Of a DNA stretch of 47,981 bases, positions 8,464 through 16,694 are shown piece after piece (position 1 is the stretch's first letter; each line of letters starts with the position of its first letter). The stretch is from the NCBI GenBank assembly GCA_041178545.1, contig JBEGVB010000142.1, forward strand, positions 1 through 47,981. The letters are read 5' to 3'. A model generated the notes under the pieces. The model did no database searches. It was given only the letters and a program-made list of their open reading frames with translations, and was not told where the DNA came from. This DNA is from JBEATZ01 sp041178545 (GTDB taxonomy: Bacteria > Planctomycetota > UBA1135 > UBA2386). Both the position numbers and the translations under genes were made by a program.

Positions 8464-10506
8464 ATGCACGGACGCAACCCCACCGCCTCTCGCCTCCTCG
8501 CCTGCGCCGCCGCACTCTGCGTGGCTTCGCCTCCTGGCCACGCGCACGGCGGGCAGTACCGAGGGCCGGGCGAGGTCGTCCCACCCTCCTCCACCAGCGG
8601 TTCGACGGACGGGTCCAGCGGCTCGGGAGCCGCCAGGGGCACCAAGGGGACTGCAGGATCGCCGGGGGGAAACCTCGGCGGTGTACCGGGCGGTTCCTCC
8701 CCTGCCGGGGCTGCGCGTTCGGTCGGCTACACCAACCGCGGCATCCCGCTCGAGGACGACCTCACGCGGTGGCAGTACTGGTGGGAGTTCCGCAAGGACT
8801 CCTACCTCGCACTGAAGTCGGCGGTGCAGGTCTCCGCCATCCAGCCTGGCACGCCAGAGGCCCTGCTCGGTCCCACGCGCGGGGTCGGTGCCCAGGACCG
8901 ACTGGCCCCCACCCCAGAAGAGGTCGAACGCCTGGTGGTGCCTGCACTCCGTACGGCACTGGCCGGGGCAGAGAGCCGCGACCTTGCCTCCGGGTGCATG
9001 GTCGCCCTGGCGAAGATCGGCCGCAGCGGGAAGGGCTGGGACCTCCGGACCGACGTCTTCGCACCCTTCCTGAAGAGCCATGACCAGGAGATCCGCGAGA
9101 CCGCCGCCCTGTGCATCGGCATCGCCGGACGCGCAGACCCGCTCGACCTGGAACTCCTGCGGGACCTGGCTGGTGACACGGACAACGGCCGTGCAGCAAC
9201 GGGGCGCTCGCAGGTCGACGAGCGCACACGGACCTTTGCCACCTATGCAATCGGCCTGCTGGCGCGCGCCTCCTCGGCACCTGGCTTCAAGCAGGCTGCA
9301 CTCGACTCCATGCTGCCGCTGCTGGACCTCGACCCCTCCGTGCACCGCAACCTGTTGGTCGCAGCAGTCACCTCCATCGGCCTCCTCGACGCGCCCCGCA
9401 GCCTCGACGGCGAGCGACTGAACCAGCGCGCGTTCGACCGACTCCTCGCGTTCTACCAACAGGACCTCGGGGTCTCGGCCCAGTGGGTGCAGGCCCACGT
9501 GCCCTCGGCGCTGGCGAGCCTCACCGGCCGCGAGGGTACGCGCGCCGACCGCCTGCGCGAACGATTCCACTCCGACCTGCGTGCAGAGGGCCGCAAGCAG
9601 AGCGAGGTCATCCAGCAGTCGTGCGCCATAGCGCTGGGCGCCCTCCTGAGGCCGTGGGACGACGAGGGTTCGCCGGACGCAGCCGTTGCAGCAAGCCTGT
9701 GGGACGTGGCCCGCAACCACGGCAACCACCAGGTGCGCTACTTCGCGACCATGGCGCTCGGCGAGTGTGGCGGCAGGATGGCACGCGCCGTGCTGCTTGC
9801 CCACCTCTCGAGTGCCCGCACCCTCGACCTGCCCTGGGTCGGCCTCGCTTTGGGAGTGCTCGCCCACAGGGAGTCAAGCACCGGCGGCGTGGGCGGCGCG
9901 TCGGTGGACGAAGAGGTCGCGCGCGCACTCGTGAAGGCAGTGCGCGAGTCACGCAACCCCGGCGCAACCTCGGGACTCGCGGTGGCACTCGGGCTCACCG
10001 GCTGGCGCCCGGCAGGCGACGAGCTGCGCACGCTGCTCGACCGGGCCCTCGGCAACGACGAGGAGGCGGGCTACGCGTGCGTGGGGCTCGGCATGCTGCA
10101 GGACGCACTCGTGAGGCCGAACCTCATGAGCCTGCTGGACAACTCCAGCAGGCGGCCGGAACTGCTGCAGCAAGTGGCAGTCGCCCTCGGCAAGCTTGGC
10201 GACAAGACAGCTGCAGAGCGCCTGCAGCTGTCCCTTGCAGGTGGCACGCAGACGCTTGCCCGGCTCGCAGCCGTTGCAGGTGCACTCGGGGCGATCGGCG
10301 ACCGCCGCAGCATCTCACCGCTGTGCGCCATGCTCGAGGACCGCGCCCTGACCCCGTTGACCAGGGCGTTTGCCGCCGTCGCGCTCGGCAGCGTCTGCGA
10401 CAAGCAACCCCTGCCGTGGAACAGCCCGTTTGCGGCCTCGGCCAACTATCGTGCAGCCGTGGAGACCCTCACCGACGGCGGTTGCGGCATCCTCGACATC
10501 TTCTGA
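8464..10506 (+). CDS. exported HEAT-repeat protein (paralog 2)
   Basis: The predicted protein has 680 aa and parallels its upstream neighbour from end to end. A signal peptide ends at GHA (residue 27), so the mature protein would begin HGGQYRGPGEVVPP. A Gly/Ser-rich linker follows, then the shared LEDDLTRWQYWWEFRKDSY block. HEAT-like repeats (ETAALCIGIAGRAD, VAVALGKLGDKTAAERL, LAAVAGALGAIGDRRSISPL) lead to the terminal NYRAAVETLTDGGCGILDIF. It is richer in Arg than the Lys-rich paralog 1, so codon and residue use differ although the architecture is the same. I chose the ATG at 8464 because it fits the signal peptide; an ATG at 8434 is possible. The role is unknown, probably an extracytoplasmic scaffold. 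Confidence 0.82.
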   Translation: MHGRNPTASRLLACAAALCVASPPGHAHGGQYRGPGEVVPPSSTSGSTDGSSGSGAARGTKGTAGSPGGNLGGVPGGSSPAGAARSVGYTNRGIPLEDDLTRWQYWWEFRKDSYLALKSAVQVSAIQPGTPEALLGPTRGVGAQDRLAPTPEEVERLVVPALRTALAGAESRDLASGCMVALAKIGRSGKGWDLRTDVFAPFLKSHDQEIRETAALCIGIAGRADPLDLELLRDLAGDTDNGRAATGRSQVDERTRTFATYAIGLLARASSAPGFKQAALDSMLPLLDLDPSVHRNLLVAAVTSIGLLDAPRSLDGERLNQRAFDRLLAFYQQDLGVSAQWVQAHVPSALASLTGREGTRADRLRERFHSDLRAEGRKQSEVIQQSCAIALGALLRPWDDEGSPDAAVAASLWDVARNHGNHQVRYFATMALGECGGRMARAVLLAHLSSARTLDLPWVGLALGVLAHRESSTGGVGGASVDEEVARALVKAVRESRNPGATSGLAVALGLTGWRPAGDELRTLLDRALGNDEEAGYACVGLGMLQDALVRPNLMSLLDNSSRRPELLQQVAVALGKLGDKTAAERLQLSLAGGTQTLARLAAVAGALGAIGDRRSISPLCAMLEDRALTPLTRAFAAVALGSVCDKQPLPWNSPFAASANYRAAVETLTDGGCGILDIF

Positions 10507-10509
10507 GTC

Positions 10510-12471
10510 TCAGCGCGTACGCAGCAAGGCCAGCCCGCCAGCACCGAGCAGGGCCAGGGCCGCGCAGGCGATCCACAGGTTCCGGTTGGCAGTGGCTGCC
10601 GCTCCCTCGCTCGTCCGGATCTCCGCTGCAAGTGCCTCGAGGTTGGCGCGCACCCGACGCTCGGCATCCTCCCCCAGCGGGAGGCTCAACGTGGACTCGT
10701 ACTCCATGCGGGCAGCATGCAGCTCACGGAGGCTCCACCGTGCGTTCCCACAGAGCTCCCGCAGGTAGGCCGAGGGCCCTGCACTGCGGGCAGCGGCGGC
10801 CAGCACGCCGTCCCAGTCGAGCCTGCTGGCTGCAGCGTGGGCAAGTTGCTCGCTCTCCAGCACCGTCAGGTCGCCACGCATCGACACCGCCTCGACGACG
10901 TCACCGGTGCTGACGTAGGAGCGGTGGAGCAGCCGGTCCAGACGAGGTACGTCGTCGACCAGCACCGGCTCCCGGTCGAAGGTGCGGTGCCAGCGCTCGG
11001 CCATGGCGCAGCGCTCGACCAACGACTGCCAGTGCTCTGCATCGCGACCGCGCAGGCGCTCCGCGCCGAGGGAGAAGCCGTTGAGCCGCTCGGGATGCAC
11101 CTGGAGCGGAGTGCCGTCTGCTGCGGCCCTGCGCGCGACCAGCAGGAAGTTCCGCGAGTTCGGCACCGCGAGCGCAGCCGCATTGCCGAACACCTGCCCG
11201 AGCGAGTTGCCAATCGCCTGCAACACAGGGTCGCTGGCACGCAGCGCCCCCACGTTGCACGCAATCACGCCACCTGGCTCGAGGCGCTCCAGTGCGGAAC
11301 GGAAGAACTCGATGCTCGCGAGGTGGGCCGGGATGTAGACCTGGTGCGCATAGGCGTCCACGTGGATCACGTGCCACGTGCCCTCTGCATGGTCGACAAA
11401 GGCACGGCCGTCCATCCAGCGCACCTCGCCCGGCGCCCGCCGCCCCACGAAGTGGCGCTCCCCGAACTCCGTGCACGCAGGATCGATCTCCACCGCGTCC
11501 ACGCGCGCCCCCGGGTGCACGGCATCGTAGATGCGCCGGAAGCTGCCCGCGGCATCGCCCACGGAGAGCGCACGCAGGCCCTCGGGCCGCACCCCGTCTC
11601 CCGCCAGCAACGGCGCCACTGCATGCCAGTCGTAGTAGGCGCCTCCGGTGAACACGCTGCCCTCGACCGCAACCGAGTGGAAGCTGTCGAGCCCCTCGTT
11701 GATCTTCAGGGCCGTACGCGCGCCACCCGGTGCGCCGGGTTCTCGCACCACTTGCAGGTACTGGTAAGGGGTCTCGCGCTCCTCCAACAGTTCGGTGCCG
11801 GCCACGGGTTCCCGCAGCGGGCCATGGTGCATCGCCAGGGACGCAGTGAGGAGGAGCCCCAACACCGCGCCCTTCCTGCTCGGGTGGGCGACGAGGCCGC
11901 AGCCGGCGATCACGGCGGCGCACAGCCAGATGGTGGCCCTGCACCCGAGCGAGGGGACCAGCAGGTGGGTCGCCCCGAAGGTCCCCGCAAGGCTGCCGAG
12001 GGTCGCCGCCGCGGACATGGTCCCCACCACCCGACCAAGGGGCGCAGTGCGGGCCACCAGCCCGACCAGGAGCGGCGACGCAGCACCCAGCAGGAAGACC
12101 GGGACCGAGAACAGGATGGCCGTTGCCGCGAGGGACCCGCGCACCATCGCCGGCATGGCATGGTCGAGCGGGAGGTCCTGGGGCAGCAGTGCAGCACCCA
12201 GGTCGCGGGCAACGAGCGGGGTGACCGCAAGCAACGCACCGGCGCCGAGGAACAGCCAGCTCACGTGCTGGCTGCCACCGCCGCGGTCCGACTGCCGGCC
12301 ACCCCAGTAGGCGCCCAGGGCAAGAGCGGCGAGGAGAACCCCGATGACGTTGGTCCAGACGTAGGCGCTGTCACCGAAGTGCGGGGCGAGCAGCCTCACG
12401 GCCGTCAGCTCCACGCACATGCTCGCCGCGCCGGCGGCCGCAGCCAGTGCGGCCGCGGTGCCGAGCCTCAT
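10510..12471 (-). CDS. membrane protein fused to spermidine-synthase-like methyltransferase-fold domain
   Basis: The predicted protein has 653 aa. Residues 1 to about 215 contain several transmembrane helices, as in the fused MFS/spermidine-synthase family. Residues of about 225-480 form a Rossmann-type spermidine-synthase-like domain with LRALSVGDAAGSFRRIY (nucleotide-binding loop), VDAVEIDPACTEFG and WHVIHVDAYAHQVYIP. A helical C-terminal part follows, with a last membrane helix at about 630-650. The loop VGDAAG departs from the classical GxGxG, so the substrate need not be a polyamine. The ATG at 12471 overlaps the stop of the preceding gene as ATGA, so the two are probably made together. 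The start of this family's membrane part is usually near residue 1, as here. Confidence 0.8.
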   Translation of the reverse strand: MRLGTAAALAAAAGAASMCVELTAVRLLAPHFGDSAYVWTNVIGVLLAALALGAYWGGRQSDRGGGSQHVSWLFLGAGALLAVTPLVARDLGAALLPQDLPLDHAMPAMVRGSLAATAILFSVPVFLLGAASPLLVGLVARTAPLGRVVGTMSAAATLGSLAGTFGATHLLVPSLGCRATIWLCAAVIAGCGLVAHPSRKGAVLGLLLTASLAMHHGPLREPVAGTELLEERETPYQYLQVVREPGAPGGARTALKINEGLDSFHSVAVEGSVFTGGAYYDWHAVAPLLAGDGVRPEGLRALSVGDAAGSFRRIYDAVHPGARVDAVEIDPACTEFGERHFVGRRAPGEVRWMDGRAFVDHAEGTWHVIHVDAYAHQVYIPAHLASIEFFRSALERLEPGGVIACNVGALRASDPVLQAIGNSLGQVFGNAAALAVPNSRNFLLVARRAAADGTPLQVHPERLNGFSLGAERLRGRDAEHWQSLVERCAMAERWHRTFDREPVLVDDVPRLDRLLHRSYVSTGDVVEAVSMRGDLTVLESEQLAHAAASRLDWDGVLAAAARSAGPSAYLRELCGNARWSLRELHAARMEYESTLSLPLGEDAERRVRANLEALAAEIRTSEGAAATANRNLWIACAALALLGAGGLALLRTR

Positions 12472-13862
12472 TGCTTGCCTTCGCCGCCCGTAGCCGGGGC
12501 CTTGGTCTCGGCCGGCACGTTGCACTCGAAGAGCACCGGGAACAGGAAGTCCCCGTCGAACTTGACCAGCATCTGGTCGAACATGCGCCCGAAGTCGCGC
12601 GTGCTCTTCTGGGTGAACGCCTTGTCGTTGACGACGACGGTGTACTCCTTGTCGAGGTCGACGAGGCTGTCGTTGAGCCACAGGGCGAAGTTCTCGATGC
12701 CCCGGGCCTTCACGGTGATGCGGTTGGTGGCGCGGTCCGAGCTGACCTCGAGCCGCGGGCGCATGTCACGTGGGAGCGCGCCAATCGGGTCCATCCGGCC
12801 GATCACGGTCCAGAAGGCCTTCTTGAACCGGTCGTCGTTGGGCTCGACCACCACCTGCGAGCGCATGAGGCGACGCTGCTTGTCCGCCATCCACTTCTCG
12901 ATCTCCGCGGTGCTGTCGCGGAACGGGTAGGAGCCGGTGGCGTCGAGGACCGTGCAGCTGCCAGCCTGGAGCTTGTCGAGCGCGTCCTTGACCTTGCCTG
13001 CGGCATCCTTCGTCTCCGCAGAGGACACCAGCAGCACCGGCAGGCCGGCGATGCTGCCGAGGCGGAGGTCCTCGTGGTACACCGGCCAGCGCAGGATCAC
13101 GCCCGCGAAGAGGTCCGGGAAGTGGGTCGCGAGCCGCAGGCCGAAGGCGGAGCTCTCCTTGCCGCAGTCGAGGAACACGCGACCGCGGTCGAGGTTGTAG
13201 TTGCGCTTGGTCTCGCCGAAGGCCAGCAGCAGCGCGCCGATGCGCGCGACCTCCTTCTCCTCCTCACCCTCGCGACCCGAAACCGGCAGGTCGTCCAGCG
13301 CGAGCGTCTTGTCGAGGTGCGCCACGTGGAAGATGGAGTCCTTGCTCGCAGCGGAGCCGTCCCACGTCTGCGCGTAGTGGTCACGTCCCTCGACCCAGCC
13401 GTCCTTCTCGCTGATGCGCCCGGGCACCAGCAGGACCGAACGTGCCGGCGTCTCGTTCTTGTAGGCCTTGGGCACCATGATGCTGTACTCGGGGAGCCCG
13501 TCCTTCGGCTTGGCATCCTCCTTCTTCACTGCATCGGTGCCGCTGCGGCGTTCGTAGGTGAACGAGTTGGAGAAGATCGACTGCAGGTCCGGCAGCGACT
13601 TCAGCAGGTTGCCCTTCTTCTCGATGCGACCGTCCCACTCCTTCTGGAACGCCTCCTTGGCCTTCTGGTAGTCACGATTGGCCTTGTCGCGCCCCTTCTC
13701 GGGGGCCAGGTCGTACGCAGTGCGTGACTCGATCAGCTTGAGCGCCTTGTCGCGCAGCGACTTCTGTTCCGCCGGGGCCAGGATCGGCTGTGCCGTGGAC
13801 CCCTCGGGGCCCTGCGGGGCGAGGGACAGGAAGGTCGCGAACAGGAAGGACGAAACTGCCAT
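12468..13862 (-). CDS. putative exported alpha/beta-hydrolase-like protein
   Basis: The predicted protein has 464 aa with a short hydrophobic N-terminus (MAVSSFLFATFLSLAP) that may be a signal peptide. A coiled-coil-like charged region (about residues 30-95) follows. The central part resembles alpha/beta-hydrolase folds: YSIMVPKAY, SVLLVPGRISEKDGW, GRVFLDCGKESSAFGLRLATHFPDLFAG and LPVLLVSSAETKDAAGKV. The expected nucleophile elbow GxSxG is not intact (GKESSAFG), so catalysis is uncertain. The C-terminal 130 residues look like beta-rich structure (ENFALWLNDSLVDLDKEYTVVVN). GGAGAC just upstream supports the ATG at 13862. The gene is coupled to the spermidine-synthase-like membrane protein through an ATGA overlap. 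Confidence 0.6.
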   Translation of the reverse strand: MAVSSFLFATFLSLAPQGPEGSTAQPILAPAEQKSLRDKALKLIESRTAYDLAPEKGRDKANRDYQKAKEAFQKEWDGRIEKKGNLLKSLPDLQSIFSNSFTYERRSGTDAVKKEDAKPKDGLPEYSIMVPKAYKNETPARSVLLVPGRISEKDGWVEGRDHYAQTWDGSAASKDSIFHVAHLDKTLALDDLPVSGREGEEEKEVARIGALLLAFGETKRNYNLDRGRVFLDCGKESSAFGLRLATHFPDLFAGVILRWPVYHEDLRLGSIAGLPVLLVSSAETKDAAGKVKDALDKLQAGSCTVLDATGSYPFRDSTAEIEKWMADKQRRLMRSQVVVEPNDDRFKKAFWTVIGRMDPIGALPRDMRPRLEVSSDRATNRITVKARGIENFALWLNDSLVDLDKEYTVVVNDKAFTQKSTRDFGRMFDQMLVKFDGDFLFPVLFECNVPAETKAPATGGEGKQ

Positions 13863-13943
13863 GGGGTCTCCGTGGGTGACTTGGTGGCGGCGCGCCGTGG
13901 GGCACGCGGGGCCCAGCGCCCCACTCCACCACCTTGTTGCAGG

Positions 13944-14885
13944 TTAGCGACTCGAGGTGCGCTTGTCAGGATTGCGCAGCCGATCCCCGACGAGGTCGAG
14001 GTTGAGCCGCCTCAGCATGGCAGCCTCCGGCCGGACGGCGAGCGCGCGGGCGGCTGCACCCGCAGCATCGATGCCGGAAGAGCCCGGCCTCAACACCTCC
14101 ATCTGGACGAGGTTGGTCACGGCCGGACCGGCGCCCATCACCGCCTCGAGTTCCATCGCACGCCTGAGTTCCACGGCAGCCTGCGCCCAGTTCCCGCACG
14201 CCCTGAGGAAGAGGCCGTGGTCGCTGCGGATCTGGTCGTCCGTCGGCGCGACCTCCATGGCCTGGCGGTATGCGGCTGCGGCCTCGGAGCGCCGCCCGAG
14301 ATGGCGCAGGGTCAGCGCCAGGTTCGCTAGCCGCACGCCGTTGTCGGGGTCTGCCTGCACGAGTGCGTCGAACACCCAGAGGGCGTCCTCGGTTCGTCCC
14401 GAGCGCATGGCCCGGTCGGCCAAAGGCAGGACCTGTCCCTCCACCCGCGCGAGGTCGGCAGGGTCCATCGCGACGAAGACAGCTGCCTCCTGCCCAGCGG
14501 CGCCGACGGAGCGACAGAGCACCACCAGTTCCTCGAACCTGCCCGTCGCGGCCAGGCCGCGGGCAACGGGGACGGCAAGGGCCGGGGTTGCCCCGCCGAG
14601 TTCCATCGCCTCGCGCCCGAGGTCGACGGCAAGGGCCGGGCGCCCCGCATCGAGCGCCACGGCAGCCGCGGCAGGGAGCCGCAACCGACGCGCAGCGGGA
14701 TCCTCGATCCTCAGGAACCAGTCCAACGCCTCCTTGGCGGTGGCATCCATGGCCGGTGAACCGCTTGCCACTGCACGGGCGCGCACGGCATCGAACTCTG
14801 CGGCAGGATCCTGCTGCGCGAGACACGGCCCCAGCGCCAGGAGACCCAGCACGAGGGCAGGAACAGCACTGCTTGGTAGGGCCAT
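13944..14885 (-). CDS. exported TPR protein
   Basis: The predicted protein has 313 aa with a signal peptide (MALPSSAVPALVLGLLALGPCLA) ending before QQDP. The mature part has tetratricopeptide-like helical pairs; the clearest are SGRTEDALWVFDALVQADPD, LGRRSEAAAAYRQAMEVAPTD and CGNWAQAAVELRRAMELEA. It should be an extracytoplasmic protein-binding scaffold. The ATG at 14885 was chosen; a GTG at 14891 in frame is an alternative. It lies 6 bases downstream of the Nudix gene stop on the same strand, so the two are probably co-transcribed. The function is unknown. Confidence 0.7.
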   Translation of the reverse strand: MALPSSAVPALVLGLLALGPCLAQQDPAAEFDAVRARAVASGSPAMDATAKEALDWFLRIEDPAARRLRLPAAAAVALDAGRPALAVDLGREAMELGGATPALAVPVARGLAATGRFEELVVLCRSVGAAGQEAAVFVAMDPADLARVEGQVLPLADRAMRSGRTEDALWVFDALVQADPDNGVRLANLALTLRHLGRRSEAAAAYRQAMEVAPTDDQIRSDHGLFLRACGNWAQAAVELRRAMELEAVMGAGPAVTNLVQMEVLRPGSSGIDAAGAAARALAVRPEAAMLRRLNLDLVGDRLRNPDKRTSSR

Positions 14886-14891
14886 GGGCAC

Positions 14892-15446
14892 TCAGGTCTC
14901 GCGACGCAACCGCTCGAGGAGCCGTCGGTTGTTGGTGAAGGCGATCCCCTCCGGCAGGTCGTCCAGCGAGAAGTAGCGCGCCGCGCTCGCATCATCCGCG
15001 GCCTGAGGTTCGCCCGCAACCGGCACCGCGCGGTAGACGACCAGGTTGGCGCGCTTGCGCGGGTCGTCCGTCGTCCAGCACACGTCCAGCACGCCGCGCA
15101 ACTCGACCTCGACGCCAGCCTCTTCCCTCGTCTCGCGGACTGCGGCCTGTTCCGGTGACTCGTCGTACTCCTGGTAACCCGCAGGGAATCCCCAAAGCCC
15201 CCGGTACGGCTCGATGGCGCGCTGCACCAGGAGCACCTCGCGCCCGCGCAGCACGGCCGTGGCCACGGCGGCCGCAGGCGAGCGGTAGAGGACAAAGGCA
15301 CACGCGGAGCAGGCGAGCCTTCCGGCGCCGTGCACCAAACGCAGGGCGAGCCGACCGCCGCACCAGAGGCAGTGGGCGCTGCGTCGCAGCCAGTCGTCGC
15401 CGAGGCTCATGGGTTCGTGGTCGCCTGGTTGCATCGGCATCTTCAT
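14892..15446 (-). CDS. zinc-ribbon Nudix hydrolase
   Basis: The predicted protein has 184 aa. An N-terminal zinc ribbon (CLWC at 26-29 and CSAC at 46-49) precedes a Nudix domain with the box GYQEYDESPEQAAVRETREE continuing AGV (90-112), which fits Gx5Ex7REuxEExGu exactly. The arrangement matches NADH-pyrophosphatase-like and zinc-ribbon Nudix proteins that cleave nucleoside diphosphates linked to another moiety. The NudC SQPWPFPxS signature is absent, so the substrate is undetermined. The ATG at 15446 is supported by GGAGG upstream; a later ATG at 15410 would still keep the ribbon. The start lies only 16 bases from the divergent dxr start. Confidence 0.85.
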   Translation of the reverse strand: MKMPMQPGDHEPMSLGDDWLRRSAHCLWCGGRLALRLVHGAGRLACSACAFVLYRSPAAAVATAVLRGREVLLVQRAIEPYRGLWGFPAGYQEYDESPEQAAVRETREEAGVEVELRGVLDVCWTTDDPRKRANLVVYRAVPVAGEPQAADDASAARYFSLDDLPEGIAFTNNRRLLERLRRET

Positions 15447-15462
15447 CCGCCATGATCCTCCC

Positions 15463-16614
15463 GTGCGCAAACGGCGGATTGCGATTCTCGGCAGCACGGG
15501 TTCCGTGGGGAGCAACGCCCTGCGCATCGTCGCAGACCGGAGGGACCGGTTCGAGGTCGCCTGCCTCTCCGCGAACTCCCGGGGCGACGAACTCGCCCGT
15601 CAGGCCGCCAGCTTCCTACCTGCCAGTGCTGCGCTCACCGCCTGCAGGGACCGGCCGTCCGGGCTGCCGACCACCACGACCTTCCACCACGGTGCGGAAG
15701 GCATCCTCGCCGCCCTGGAGGAATCGGCTCCCGACGTGGTGCTCAACGCCATCACCGGTGCCGCAGGACTCGCGGCCTCCGAGTGGACCGTCCGCCGTGG
15801 CCTGACCCTTGCACTCGCGAACAAGGAGTCGCTCGTCATGGCCGGGAGCTGGCTGATGCCCATGGCACGCGCATCGGGGGCAACGATCCTCCCCGTCGAC
15901 AGCGAGCACTGCGCCATCCACCAGTGCCTGCGCGGCGAGGACCTCGCGACGGTGCGCCGGATCCACCTCACGGCCTCGGGCGGCCCGTTCCGCACCCGCG
16001 AACTCGCCACCTTCTCGAGCATCACGGTCGAGGAGGCAATGAAGCACCCGACTTGGTCCATGGGGCCGAGGATCACGGTCGGCAGCGCCACGATGATGAA
16101 CAAGGCCTTCGAGGTGGTCGAGGCACACTGGCTCTTCGGTCTCGAGGCCGACCGCATCCAGGTCGTGGTGCACCCGCAGAGCATCGTCCACTCCATGGTG
16201 GAGTTCGTGGACGGCTCCATGATGGCGCAACTCGGGCTGCCGGACATGCGCGTGCCGATCCTGTACTGCCTGGCACACCCCGACCGCATCCCATTCGACT
16301 TCCAGCCGTTCGACCCGGTCCGCTGGAGCCGCCTGGAGTTCGAGCCGGTGGACCCCGCACGCTACCCGGCGGTGCCGCTGGCCTTCGAGGTGCTCGCGCG
16401 CGGCGGTGACTCCGGGGCGGTGCTCAACGCAGCGGACGAGGAACTCACGGCCCAGTTCCTCGCCGGCAGGATCCCCTTCCAGGCCATCGTCGCAACCGTC
16501 GAGAGGGTGGTCCGATCGCGCCCTGCCCGCGCGGTCCAGGGCGTCGATGACGTGATGGCAGCGGATGCAGACGGTCGTCGCCTCGCGAGAGAACTGGTGC
16601 ATGCAGCCGGCTGA
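15463..16614 (+). CDS. dxr: 1-deoxy-D-xylulose 5-phosphate reductoisomerase
   Basis: The 383-aa cytoplasmic enzyme converts DXP to 2-C-methyl-D-erythritol 4-phosphate with NADPH, the committed step of the MEP isoprenoid pathway. Visible features are the NADPH loop GSTGSVG (residues 10-16), NKESLVMAG, the metal/substrate segment DSEHCAI, TASGGPFR, HPTWSMGPRITVGSATMMNK and VHPQSIVHSMVEF, all in canonical order. The length is close to normal. The start is a GTG at 15463 without an obvious Shine-Dalgarno sequence, immediately divergent from the Nudix gene. An rseP homolog and a UbiA-type prenyltransferase follow on the same strand; dxr next to rseP is a common bacterial arrangement. Confidence 0.95.
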   Translation: MRKRRIAILGSTGSVGSNALRIVADRRDRFEVACLSANSRGDELARQAASFLPASAALTACRDRPSGLPTTTTFHHGAEGILAALEESAPDVVLNAITGAAGLAASEWTVRRGLTLALANKESLVMAGSWLMPMARASGATILPVDSEHCAIHQCLRGEDLATVRRIHLTASGGPFRTRELATFSSITVEEAMKHPTWSMGPRITVGSATMMNKAFEVVEAHWLFGLEADRIQVVVHPQSIVHSMVEFVDGSMMAQLGLPDMRVPILYCLAHPDRIPFDFQPFDPVRWSRLEFEPVDPARYPAVPLAFEVLARGGDSGAVLNAADEELTAQFLAGRIPFQAIVATVERVVRSRPARAVQGVDDVMAADADGRRLARELVHAAG

Positions 16615-16676
16615 ACGACCTTGCGCCGTGACCGGCCCGGCCCACAAGTCGGCACCAATGCGCTCCTCCACCCCAA

Positions 16677-16691
16677 GGGAAGGAACTTCCT
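16677..16691 (+). promoter_or_regulatory. hairpin overlapping the rseP ribosome-binding site
   Basis: GGAAG (16678-16682) pairs with CTTCC (16686-16690) across a GAA loop, and G16677 can pair with T16691. The purine-rich tract in the stem is also the only Shine-Dalgarno-like sequence before the ATG at 16695. Folding could hide the ribosome-binding site. The stem is short, so this is tentative. Confidence 0.3.
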
Positions 16692-16694
16692 GAC

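Noticed and set aside
6086..8584. An 832-residue open frame on the minus strand opposite the first HEAT-repeat gene
   Set aside because: It is a composition shadow: biased third positions of the real gene keep the antisense frame open. It has no signal, motif or ribosome-binding site, while the plus-strand frame has a signal peptide, repeats and a terminator.
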